In this document: in pieces, positions 19,461 to 27,975 of the stretch
How the letters are laid out: each line of letters starts with the position of its first letter
Position numbering within the stretch: position 1 is the stretch's first letter
NCBI GenBank assembly: GCA_018815925.1
Contig: JAHIWS010000020.1
Location: forward strand, 28,041-92,040
DNA length: 64,000 bases
Direction: 5' to 3'
DNA from: Nanobdellota archaeon
GTDB taxonomy: Archaea > Nanobdellota > Nanobdellia > Pacearchaeales > GW2011-AR1
Notes under the pieces: generated by a model
The model's input: the letters and a program-made list of their open reading frames with translations, nothing else
Database searches by the model: none
What the model was told of the DNA's origin: nothing
Position numbers and translations under genes: made by a program

Positions 19461-19852
19461 AATTCAGATAAGTAATCTCTATCACTAAGTAGGCTTTTCA
19501 TAGTATTATTTTTAATATCTTTAGGAAGAATAAGTTCTTTATTAATAAATTTAAGTATCCTATTATAATTTAATCTTAATTTCATTCCTGGTTCAATATG
19601 ATTTGGGTTATTTCCAACAATTTTTTGGTTATAAGGATCATTATAAATATCCTTAGCATTAGCTTCTGGACCATAGTATCTTTGTGCAATTCCTGTCAAA
19701 CCTCTCTTAGAATCCTTTTCTCGTACAGTATAAAAAGCATCCCTTATAGGCGTTCCTGATGATCCTAGTCCAGCCCAAAGTGCAGATTCTACAACCTTAG
19801 GAAATAAACATAATCCCGCAATTGTTAAAAACTCTCTTCTACCAACTTCCAT
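19457..19852 (-). CDS. LysM-like domain protein with Tat-like N-terminus
   Basis: GRREFLTIAGLCLF then YTVREKDSKRGLTGIAQRYYGPEANAKDIYNDPYNQKIVGNNPNHIEPGMKLRL. Confidence 0.65.
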   Translation of the reverse strand: MEVGRREFLTIAGLCLFPKVVESALWAGLGSSGTPIRDAFYTVREKDSKRGLTGIAQRYYGPEANAKDIYNDPYNQKIVGNNPNHIEPGMKLRLNYNRILKFINKELILPKDIKNNTMKSLLSDRDYLSEF

Positions 19853-19942
19853 ACAAAATTTACTCTTTTAATATATTTAAAGATTATTGTGTTCCGCACA
19901 CCCTAAATTTTTTTAAATGAATTTTTATTTTATGATTTTTAA

Positions 19943-20120
19943 AAAAGAGTATCCAAAGACTTTTTAAAATATAAACAACCACACAATATATATTTTGATG
20001 CTGGAAATCCTGATTTAGATTATTATTTAACTCATAAAGAACACAGAAGACAAAAATATGTCTTTAAACACTATAGCTCTAAACAACCTAGAAGATTAAA
20101 AGAATTATCTATAAGAAGTT
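19943..20120 (+). pseudogene. Coding-like fragment without an ATG start
   Basis: KRVSKDFLKYKQPHNIYFDAGNPDLDYYLTHKEHRRQKYVFKHYSSKQPRRLKELSIRSLP. Confidence 0.35.
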
Positions 20121-20506
20121 TGCCTCATTGCCCTGGCCCTGGAATCTCCCGGTTTATAGGCTTCTTTTCTTCTTACATCTGCAACCAGTAAATTCCTATC
20201 ATAACTTAAAAAAGCTTCAGAAAGCTCTTTTGAATTCGTAAATTTAATAATAGCCCTTGATAATGCAACCCTTGCAGCTTCTATTTGTGATTTTTCCCCG
20301 CCACTTTTAACATTTATTTCAATATCAAAATTTAATTTTCCTAAAATTTTTTCAGCAATTCTTAAGGGTTCTTCTATTTTGAATTTATCAAATTTTTGAA
20401 GAGATGTAAATGGTTTTTTATTGATTGTGACTTTTCCAGAACCTTCTCTAATAAGGGCTTTTGCAATAGCCCTTTTTCTTTTTCCAGATGTAATTATTTT
20501 TTTCAT
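20105..20506 (-). CDS. rps9: 30S ribosomal protein S9
   Basis: GKRKRAIAKALIREGSGKVTINKKP...LLVADVRRKEAYKPGDSRARAMRQTSYR. Confidence 0.97.
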   Translation of the reverse strand: MKKIITSGKRKRAIAKALIREGSGKVTINKKPFTSLQKFDKFKIEEPLRIAEKILGKLNFDIEINVKSGGEKSQIEAARVALSRAIIKFTNSKELSEAFLSYDRNLLVADVRRKEAYKPGDSRARAMRQTSYR

Positions 20507-20561
20507 TTAAAATTGTATTTATGTTTATTTTGAATGAATGGAAATTTTATATTTACTTTTA

Positions 20562-20954
20562 TCATTTTTTTAGTTCATTAATTTTTAAAAATTTGGTTTT
20601 CTTTTCTTTTCCACCTATTATTTTTTTTGATTCTTCAAATTCCTTTGGAGTTTTAGAATAACATTTTATTCTTTTAAGAGCCTGTTTTCCTCTTCCTTTT
20701 CTATGATTAGGAATCATCCCCCTTATTGTTCTTTTAACAATTAAATAAGGAACTCTTGAAATTTTTGGGCCTTTTTGCCCACTTCCAACTCTTTGCCTTT
20801 TTGCTTCAAATTTTTCTTTAATATCTTTTTTATTGCCTGTGATGACTATTTGGTTACAGTTTAAGAGAACAATTTCTTCTCCTTTAAGTGCTTCTTTAGC
20901 AATATAACTAGCTAATCTTCCAAGAATTGCGTTTTTACCGTTGATTATTTTCAT
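20562..20954 (-). CDS. rpl13: 50S ribosomal protein L13
   Basis: NAILGRLASYIAKEALKGEEIVLLNCNQIVITGNK, RTIRGMIPNHRKGRGKQALKRIKCY. Confidence 0.96.
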   Translation of the reverse strand: MKIINGKNAILGRLASYIAKEALKGEEIVLLNCNQIVITGNKKDIKEKFEAKRQRVGSGQKGPKISRVPYLIVKRTIRGMIPNHRKGRGKQALKRIKCYSKTPKEFEESKKIIGGKEKKTKFLKINELKK

Positions 20955-21304
20955 CTTAAAACTACCAATCCTTTCCTTTCAGGATTTTTTTTAATTTCTT
21001 CTGAGATAGTTAAATATTCACAACCAGCCTGTTTTAGTTTTTCTTTCGCCTTTTCTGAAAAAGAAAAAGCAACCACTTTTATTTTCTTTCCTATTTCTCC
21101 TTGAGAAAGAATTTTTCCAGGAACAACAACATTTTCTTTTAATTTATCTACATTAAAATTTTTTTGTTTTTTTCTAGGGCCTGATAATATTTCAGCAACT
21201 TCTTTCCACCTTTTGTTTTTTTTAGCAAGTCTAATAGTTTCAACTAATTCTATATTATGCTTTTTTTTTGTTTGTTTTTCAATTTTAGTATTTGATTTAC
21301 TCAT
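20951..21304 (-). CDS. rpl18e: 50S ribosomal protein L18e
   Basis: WKEVAEILSGPRKKQKNFNVDKL...VVPGKILSQGEIGKKIKVVAFSFSEKAKEKLKQAG. Confidence 0.93.
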   Translation of the reverse strand: MSKSNTKIEKQTKKKHNIELVETIRLAKKNKRWKEVAEILSGPRKKQKNFNVDKLKENVVVPGKILSQGEIGKKIKVVAFSFSEKAKEKLKQAGCEYLTISEEIKKNPERKGLVVLR

Positions 21305-21315
21305 TTTTTGATTTT

Positions 21316-21372
21316 GCAGAAGTAGTTACCCTACTCTGCTAACGCTTGGTTTGACTCGCAGGTTTTGTAAAA
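21316..21372 (-). promoter_or_regulatory. Candidate structured leader upstream of L18e-L13-S9
   Basis: GCAGAGTAG-GGTAA-CTACTTCTGC stem-loop just upstream of the L18e start, in a locally GC-richer stretch. Confidence 0.4.
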
Positions 21373-21489
21373 ATGTTAGTTTTGAGATGTTTATAAAGGT
21401 TTTTATATGCTTAATTAATTCTTAGTTTATTAACCTTAAGCCTAATTTAAAGGAAAGTTTGATAAAGAAAAATTTGGTTATCTTTATAA

Positions 21490-21573
21490 GCGGAGTTGCT
21501 GGAGTGGTCAAACAGGATGGACTCAAAATCCATTAGCTTAGTGCTTACACAGGTTCGAATCCTGTACTCCGCA
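21490..21573 (+). tRNA. tRNA-Leu (CAA)
   Basis: Cloverleaf with long variable arm; anticodon arm ATGGA-CTCAAAA-TCCAT; GGTTCGAATCC; acceptor GCGGAGT/ACTCCGC. Confidence 0.95.
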
Positions 21574-21588
21574 TAAAAACCTTTACAA

Positions 21589-22314
21589 TCATTCTTTACT
21601 AATTTTTTTTCCAACTTCGGCTAAGCCTTTTTTTAAGATTTCAATAGATTTTTTAAAAATATCTTCACAAGGAAGATGACCAAAACTTTCAAGAGTTATT
21701 AAAAGTTCATTTGTTGGATTTATATTTATTAATTCTTTTCCTTGTTTTTTGAAGTATTCAAGACAAATACCACATTCATCACATTTTTCAGAATTTTGAA
21801 TTTTTATTTTTCCATTTTCAGAGGAAAAAACTTTGAGAGGACAAATATCAACAATTTCTGTTGGACAATTTCTGTCAACTTTAATATCAAAAATATTCCT
21901 ATAAAACATTAAACCTGGGGTGAATTTAGAGTGTTCTTTTCCTTTTCCGGTTTGTGTAGTTGCAACAAATTCTAATTCCTGACCCCTTTTTAAATCACTA
22001 ATAGGAATTTTATTATGTGCTGGTTGTATAATTCCTTTTAATTCCTCGGAGTAAACAGGTCCTTCTTTTTTTGAACTCAATTTAAGCTTAATTTCTTTTG
22101 ATTTTGGGCTTATTTTACTGCTTTCTAAAGGGATTAAACCTAACCTATGGGCAATTGTTTCATCATAAAGAGGAGAATCATTTTTTGAAATTTCCACACT
22201 CTCTATTGCAAGGGTTGGAATTTGGTTTATGTATCTTCTTATAGCATTTGCTAAACTTTCATTTATTTCTGCATTAAAAATAATCTGGTTTTCTTGTTTT
22301 TTTTGAAGTTTCAT
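21589..22314 (-). CDS. rpoD: RNA polymerase subunit D
   Basis: NESLANAIRRYINQIPTLAIESVEI...YDETIAHRLGLIPL; CDECGIC ferredoxin-like insert. Confidence 0.95.
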   Translation of the reverse strand: MKLQKKQENQIIFNAEINESLANAIRRYINQIPTLAIESVEISKNDSPLYDETIAHRLGLIPLESSKISPKSKEIKLKLSSKKEGPVYSEELKGIIQPAHNKIPISDLKRGQELEFVATTQTGKGKEHSKFTPGLMFYRNIFDIKVDRNCPTEIVDICPLKVFSSENGKIKIQNSEKCDECGICLEYFKKQGKELININPTNELLITLESFGHLPCEDIFKKSIEILKKGLAEVGKKISKE

Positions 22315-22350
22315 AGTATTTTTTAATATACTTTGTTTTTAAATTTATCT

Positions 22351-22773
22351 TTAAGGTCTTCGACCCCTTCGACCCCCTTTCTTTTTTGGGCCTCCTCTTG
22401 GAACCCTTGTTGTATCAAGGATATTTAAAATTTTAAATCCTGATCTCGATAAACTTTTTATTATAGCATTTGCTCCAGGACCAGGAGCAGGATTTCTGGT
22501 TTTTGCTCTTATTCTAACATATAGGAATTTAATACCTAAATCTTGAATGTTTTCTGCAATTCTTTTGGCTATAAACATGGCTATGGTTGGATTTGCTTTT
22601 AATCTTCCATGTTTTGTAACCATACCTCCTGTAACTTTTGAAATTGTTTTACCAGACATATCTGTTACATGTACTATTGTATTGTTAAAAGAGGTATAAA
22701 TATTTACAACTGCTTCTACTTCTTTTTTGGGTTTTTTAGGTGTTTTTTTGATTTCTGTTTTTTCTTCAGGCAT
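22351..22773 (-). CDS. rps11: 30S ribosomal protein S11
   Basis: YTSFNNTIVHVTDMSGKTISKVTGGM...DTTRVPRGGPKKKGGRRGRRP. Confidence 0.97.
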   Translation of the reverse strand: MPEEKTEIKKTPKKPKKEVEAVVNIYTSFNNTIVHVTDMSGKTISKVTGGMVTKHGRLKANPTIAMFIAKRIAENIQDLGIKFLYVRIRAKTRNPAPGPGANAIIKSLSRSGFKILNILDTTRVPRGGPKKKGGRRGRRP

Positions 22774-22775
22774 TT

Positions 22776-23243
22776 TTATTTATTTTTTTCTGTTTTAATT
22801 TTCTTTTTTAAACTAATTTTATCTTCTAATTCTAAAGGAACAATATATGAAGGAATATTAATAATCCTTTTATTAACTAACACTTTTTTATGAACTATTA
22901 ACTGCCGTGCACTTTTTGGCGTTGTAGCGAGTTTTTTAGTTAAAACTAATGTTTGAAGCCTTCTTTTTAAATAATCTTTTTTATCTAGAGAAAGAATATC
23001 TCCTATAGATTCAATTTTAAAACCAATTTTTTTTAACCCATTAAAAAGAACTTTTTGTTCATTTGAATCTGCAGAAATTAGTTTTTTAGCTTTTTCTCTT
23101 ATTTTTTTTATCTGAGCTTCTGCTTTCCAAATCTCTTTTTTGTTTTTTAACCCAAAATCTTTTTTTATCTGAGCTTCTTCGGCAATTCTAGTTTTATCAA
23201 AAGGTCTTTTTGGTTTTGAATATTTTTTGTGTTTACGTTTCAT
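22776..23243 (-). CDS. rps4: 30S ribosomal protein S4
   Basis: KYSKPKRPFDKTRIAEEAQIKKDFGLKNKKEIWKAE... with S4-domain motif. Confidence 0.95.
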   Translation of the reverse strand: MKRKHKKYSKPKRPFDKTRIAEEAQIKKDFGLKNKKEIWKAEAQIKKIREKAKKLISADSNEQKVLFNGLKKIGFKIESIGDILSLDKKDYLKRRLQTLVLTKKLATTPKSARQLIVHKKVLVNKRIINIPSYIVPLELEDKISLKKKIKTEKNK

Positions 23244-23818
23244 TTTTTCTTAACTTTCTTTTTAATTCCTGTTGCTTTTTTTCTGTTTTTTCTAAAATTA
23301 CTTCTTGTTCTTTGTCCTCTTGTTGGAAGTCCAGCCATGTGTCTATAACCCCTATAGCTTTTTATTTTCTTAAGCCTCTTAATATCAAAATCTGTTCTTA
23401 ATTCTAAATCGCTCCCCACCAAGTGTTTATTTTCACCATCTTCAAAATCTTTTTGCCTATTTACTAAATATTTTGGGATTCCAGGGTTTTTTAAAAATTC
23501 AACAATTTTTTTAATCTCTTCGTCTTTTAATGAACCAATTTTTCTATTTTTATTTATTTTAAGGATTTTACAAATAGCATTAGATAAAGCCCATGAGATT
23601 CCTTTTATCTTTGCTAGGCCAGGATATATCTTCATCTTCCCTTCTATATCTTTTGAAAGAATTCTAACTACTCTGTCTTCATACATTTGTTCTAATTTTT
23701 GTTCTTTAATACCTGAAATACTTTTATCTTCAAGTGCTTGTTTTTTAGTTTGGCTGCTTGCAGACGGGATAGCTAGAGGTTTTGTCTCTTGTCTTTTTTC
23801 TAATTTTTGTTCTTTCAT
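23240..23818 (-). CDS. rps13: 30S ribosomal protein S13 with N-terminal extension
   Basis: VVRILSKDIEGKMKIYPGLAKIKGISWALSNAICK...YRGYRHMAGLPTRGQRTRSNFRK. Confidence 0.95.
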   Translation of the reverse strand: MKEQKLEKRQETKPLAIPSASSQTKKQALEDKSISGIKEQKLEQMYEDRVVRILSKDIEGKMKIYPGLAKIKGISWALSNAICKILKINKNRKIGSLKDEEIKKIVEFLKNPGIPKYLVNRQKDFEDGENKHLVGSDLELRTDFDIKRLKKIKSYRGYRHMAGLPTRGQRTRSNFRKNRKKATGIKKKVKKK

Positions 23819-23820
23819 TT

Positions 23821-24357
23821 TTAATTTACAAATAAATTATATCTTTCGAGAGATGTTAACTCCTTTAAAATTCTTTTTTCAATTGCTTTTTGAGGATCAG
23901 GAAGGTTTTGAATTCTTTTTTTCATATCCTCAAAAGATTCAAAAGCTTTTTCTTTTCTTTTAGTGATGATTTCTTTCATGTGTTTTTTGCCTAAACCAGG
24001 AAGCATTTCTATTTGATGTATCCTTTTGTTAATTGCATCTGCTTTATTAAAAAATTCAACAAATTCTTTTTCTTTTTCTTTTACTACTTTCCCAATATGC
24101 TCTTCTAATTGTTGTTTTGCAGTTTCAGTTATTTTTTCTTTAGGAAGTCTTCCAAGAATATAATATATTTTATCTCTTTTTCCTTCCCCAATATAAACTT
24201 TTTCTCCTATTTCTAAACTAATTCCTCTTCTAGGGACTAATTCTAAAAGAGTAAATTGGGTTTCCCCTATAGCTTGTGCTATAGGCATCATTTTCCTATC
24301 CAAAGGATATCCATTTGGTAAAAATTCTAAGATTATTGCGTGGTCTTCCTTTGTCAT
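23821..24357 (-). CDS. DUF655-like protein (OB-fold + HhH)
   Basis: AIILEFLPNGYPLDRKMMPIAQAIGETQFTLLELVPRRGI; MLPGLGKKHMKEII. Confidence 0.85.
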   Translation of the reverse strand: MTKEDHAIILEFLPNGYPLDRKMMPIAQAIGETQFTLLELVPRRGISLEIGEKVYIGEGKRDKIYYILGRLPKEKITETAKQQLEEHIGKVVKEKEKEFVEFFNKADAINKRIHQIEMLPGLGKKHMKEIITKRKEKAFESFEDMKKRIQNLPDPQKAIEKRILKELTSLERYNLFVN

Positions 24358-24362
24358 TTTTT

Positions 24363-24668
24363 TTATTCGAATTCTTTAACAATTTTAAGTATTTTTTGGG
24401 CTTCATCCTCATTTAAACCAACATCTGTGAAAATTTTGTTTAATTCTTCCGCTGTCTCAGGCATTATGTCAATTATTTTACTAGTATGATTTTCATTAAT
24501 TTTCATTAAATCTAATGTTTCAATTTTTTTTCTAAATTCTTTAGCTTCTTTTGGTTTTAAATTAGTAAACTTTTTTATAAATGCAAGAACATCTGCTTTG
24601 CTATCTTTTGTTTTGAGAACATCTTCAAGACTTTCAGCCATACTGAGGGTTTTAATTTTTTCTATCAT
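24363..24668 (-). CDS. rpoF: RNA polymerase subunit F (Rpb4-like)
   Basis: LTNLKPKEAKEFRKKIETLDLMKINENHTSKIIDIMPETAEELNKIFTD-type pattern; conserved neighbourhood. Confidence 0.85.
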   Translation of the reverse strand: MIEKIKTLSMAESLEDVLKTKDSKADVLAFIKKFTNLKPKEAKEFRKKIETLDLMKINENHTSKIIDIMPETAEELNKIFTDVGLNEDEAQKILKIVKEFE

Positions 24669-24678
24669 TTTATGTGTT

Positions 24679-24936
24679 TTAATTTGGTTTTATTTTTTTT
24701 AAATGTATTGGAGGTATTAAAAATGTTTTCTCTTTGTTTTGATCCTTCATTTTTATAATATAAACCCCTCCTTTTTTACCTTCTACTACTCCGGTTCTTC
24801 CTTGAATTTTTAAAGGAAAACTTGATTTTACAGATGATTCTCTTTTTACACTTACTTTTTCTCCTTTTTTTAGTTCCTGAAAGTATCTACTAAGTTTTAG
24901 TTTTCCTTTTGTTTTAATTTTTTTCTTTTGAACCAT
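24679..24936 (-). CDS. rpl21e: 50S ribosomal protein L21e
   Basis: LKKGEKVSVKRESSVKSSFPLKIQGRTGVVEGKKGGVYIIKM. Confidence 0.85.
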   Translation of the reverse strand: MVQKKKIKTKGKLKLSRYFQELKKGEKVSVKRESSVKSSFPLKIQGRTGVVEGKKGGVYIIKMKDQNKEKTFLIPPIHLKKIKPN

Positions 24937-24970
24937 ATTTTACCCAGAAATAGCTTATTTAAAAAGGTAT

Positions 24971-25183
24971 CTAATTAAAATTTTTAGACCTAGAAAAATC
25001 ACCGGAAACGTCTGTAAAAGCCAAATCTCCATTTTTTCTTGCATTTTCCATATTTTGAACTATTGCTTTAAACATTTTTTCACCCCAAACATTTTTTCCA
25101 CATTTTTCACAAAAATCAATAACACTCTCATCAGAAATTTCTGCATGGCAATAAATACATTTTTTACTCATAGGATTCACCAC
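24971..25183 (-). CDS. Small zinc-ribbon protein
   Basis: CIYCHAEISDESVIDFCEKCGKNVWGEKMFKAIVQNMENARKNGDL. Confidence 0.7.
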   Translation of the reverse strand: MVNPMSKKCIYCHAEISDESVIDFCEKCGKNVWGEKMFKAIVQNMENARKNGDLAFTDVSGDFSRSKNFN

Positions 25184-25261
25184 TTTTTAAGCTGAATTAT
25201 TTGGGAAACAAAATTAGTTTTTAAACTTTTAGGAGAATTTTAAAGTTACTCTTTTAAGTTT

Positions 25262-26425
25262 TTATTTTTTTGGAAAGATTGTAAGAATACTATTTTTATC
25301 ATATAAAATATATTTTGTATCCAGGGTATCATATTTTTCAGGATCTTTTTTGTATTTTCTCTTAGAAATCCAGTTTTCTTTTGTTAAAGTGTCACTAATT
25401 TGTTTACTATTAATATTTATTCCCTTCTCTTCAGAAAAATATTTTTTTGTTTCTTTTCTCATTATTTTTGCAATTTTTTTATTAGAGTAATATTTCGTTT
25501 TTAACCCAATAATTCTCTCATTAAAACTTGTATCCCCCTCATAAGTCATTTCCTTTACAAGGGAATAGTTTGACCTCATATACTCTTTATTTTTTGCTTT
25601 GAAATTTCTTTCTTGATATTCTTTTAATTTTGGCTCAATATCCATGTTGTCTAGAGAAGCAAATTTAGGGTTTGTTATTTCAAAATTACATTTATTTTCA
25701 AGACCAATTTTTTTATTAATGCCCTTTTCTTGAGTATCCCTTTCAAGATTCTTTTTCTTAAAAACATCTTTTTCACCCTCTGCAACATATTTTTTATTTA
25801 TTTCTGATTCTGGTTTTTCAACCTGTATTCTTGTTAAATAAGAGGCTAAGTATTTTTCTGTTCCCATTCCTAATTTATTTAAATTAATTTTAGTTAACCT
25901 AACTCTCTTGTTTAATATTTCTTTAGGTAAAACTATAAATCCTTCAGAATTAGGAAAATAATCTACCCCCTCTACTAAAACCCCATAATCTGGTCCCGGA
26001 GTTCTTATTCCTTTTTTTGTATATCTTAGAAAGGTTTTTCCCAGGATTGTTGTACCTGCTTTTTCCAGAACATCGGCTCTTATTACTGATTTTTTATTTT
26101 TATCTTTTATATTTAGTGTAACTAGTTTTGGAGTTTGTTTTTTTGGTTCAACAAAATTAGCAAATTGTGCTTGGATTATTGGTTTTTCAAATTTGGAAAT
26201 TACTTCTAATTTTGCTTTGGGAAATTTTATATAAGGAGATTCTTTTTTATCTATTGTAAAATATCCTAGGCCTCCAATAGTCAAGATAGGAATAAAAAAA
26301 TATTTTAATAAAATAGATTTTATGCTTTGGTTTCTATAAAACTTTTTTGGAGTCCATACTTGAGCGTCACTAGAACGACTAATTGCTAGGAGTCTTTCCT
26401 TCATGTTCTTCAATCTAAATCCCAT
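25262..26425 (-). CDS. Hypothetical single-pass membrane protein
   Basis: Long ORF with one N-terminal TM segment. Confidence 0.6.
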   Translation of the reverse strand: MGFRLKNMKERLLAISRSSDAQVWTPKKFYRNQSIKSILLKYFFIPILTIGGLGYFTIDKKESPYIKFPKAKLEVISKFEKPIIQAQFANFVEPKKQTPKLVTLNIKDKNKKSVIRADVLEKAGTTILGKTFLRYTKKGIRTPGPDYGVLVEGVDYFPNSEGFIVLPKEILNKRVRLTKINLNKLGMGTEKYLASYLTRIQVEKPESEINKKYVAEGEKDVFKKKNLERDTQEKGINKKIGLENKCNFEITNPKFASLDNMDIEPKLKEYQERNFKAKNKEYMRSNYSLVKEMTYEGDTSFNERIIGLKTKYYSNKKIAKIMRKETKKYFSEEKGININSKQISDTLTKENWISKRKYKKDPEKYDTLDTKYILYDKNSILTIFPKK

Positions 26426-26464
26426 GTTATTTTAAGGTGTCTAAATTATTTATAAATTATTGTA

Positions 26465-27673
26465 TTACTCATACCTCAACGCATCAACAACATTTGTTTT
26501 ACTTGCTTGCATTGCTGGAAGAATCCCAGATATAGCACCTATTAAAAATCCAAATCCTAAACACCCTAAGATTAAATAGGTGGGAGCAGCTGCTTGTAAA
26601 AGATTTGTATTCAAAGAAGTAATTGCTATGTATTCTATTGTTTTACTTACTCCTAGTCCTAAACTAACTCCTATTATTCCTCCTACAAGCCCTAACATAC
26701 CAGATTCAATTAAGAAGATCATTAAAACATCTTTATTCTGCGCCCCAATAGCTTTCATAACCCCTATCTCTCTTGTTCTTTCAATAACAGAAGTATACAT
26801 TGTGTTTGCAATTCCAATTGCCCCTACAATTAGAGAAATAGCTGCGACTCCTGCTAAAAAAGCAGTAACAATATTAAGTATATTTCCAAAACTTTCTAAT
26901 AATTGATCAGGGGTGAGTATATCAAAATCTTGATTTTTTTCAGTAACATCCCTTAAATTTCTTAATTTTTTTTCAACTCTATCTGCAACTTCTAAAATAT
27001 CTTCTCCTTCATCAATTTGGACAACAATCCAATCAACTCTTTCAGGAATATTAAATAATTCTCTTGCACTTTCTAAACTCATTACAACCATTTGATCATC
27101 GTCAGGGTTTCCAATTTTTTCAAATACCCCCCTAACCTTGAAATCTTGGCCATTAATTATTAATTTGTTTCCAGTTTTTACTGGTTTTCCCCAGAGATTT
27201 CCTTCCTTATGATTAATCCCTAAATTAACCCCTGAATCTCCTTGTTGTAAAAATCTTCCTTCATTAACCTCAAGGTTTCCTGTTTCTGCAAAAAGATTAG
27301 TATGGAGAGCAACCCCCCAAACTAGCATATATCTTTCTGTTCCTGCAAATTCAATTTTGGCATTTCCTGCAATATAGTCAGCAACATCTTTAACCCCTCT
27401 AACACTTTTTATAGTGTTTACATCCTCTTCTCTAAGGATTGTTCCGCCTACACTTCCAGGAGGTCCAAGAAACCCTGTTGAAGGTTGGACAAAAAATTTA
27501 TCAGCTCCAAGAGTTTCAAATTGTTCTTTAACAGCTCCTTGTAAACCTAAAGACAAACTAATAAGCATAAAAATAGTTGCAATTGAAATGAAAATACCTA
27601 ACATGGTCAACCCTGTTCTAAGCTTTCGCTTCTGCAAGTTTCTCAAACCCAGTTTAAAGTAATCTGTTAGCAT
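26465..27673 (-). CDS. MacB-like ABC transporter permease
   Basis: GLRNLQKRKLRTGLTMLGIFISIATIF... IGIANTMYTSVIERTREIGVMKAIGAQNKDVL... Confidence 0.92.
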   Translation of the reverse strand: MLTDYFKLGLRNLQKRKLRTGLTMLGIFISIATIFMLISLSLGLQGAVKEQFETLGADKFFVQPSTGFLGPPGSVGGTILREEDVNTIKSVRGVKDVADYIAGNAKIEFAGTERYMLVWGVALHTNLFAETGNLEVNEGRFLQQGDSGVNLGINHKEGNLWGKPVKTGNKLIINGQDFKVRGVFEKIGNPDDDQMVVMSLESARELFNIPERVDWIVVQIDEGEDILEVADRVEKKLRNLRDVTEKNQDFDILTPDQLLESFGNILNIVTAFLAGVAAISLIVGAIGIANTMYTSVIERTREIGVMKAIGAQNKDVLMIFLIESGMLGLVGGIIGVSLGLGVSKTIEYIAITSLNTNLLQAAAPTYLILGCLGFGFLIGAISGILPAMQASKTNVVDALRYE

Positions 27674-27975
27674 TTTTCCTTTTCTTGTTTAATTAAATAA
27701 TCAATAATTTTTGAACCAAGGTTTTGATGGGAATGTCTTATTTTTATTATATCTTCTAAAGAAATATTTTTAGGCAGGCTTACATCAACAATTATTTTAC
27801 CAAAATTATTTTTTTCTAAAACATATACTGGTTCATGACCTAATTCAATAGCTTTATTATAATTTATTCTAGGGTTTCTCAAACAATTATCCAATACATC
27901 TTCTGGCCATTTTTGTTCCTTCCAAAATTCTCTTAATTGTTGCTCTTTGTTGAAGTATTTTTTGTTCATCCTCAA
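27667..27975 (-). CDS. Hypothetical small protein between two permease genes
   Basis: ORF slightly overlapping both neighbours. Confidence 0.6.
   Translation of the reverse strand: MRMNKKYFNKEQQLREFWKEQKWPEDVLDNCLRNPRINYNKAIELGHEPVYVLEKNNFGKIIVDVSLPKNISLEDIIKIRHSHQNLGSKIIDYLIKQEKEKC

Noticed and set aside
23240-23818. Extra N-terminal extension of S13 as a novel domain
   Set aside because: Short, charged, low-complexity; likely a lineage tail and not a domain.
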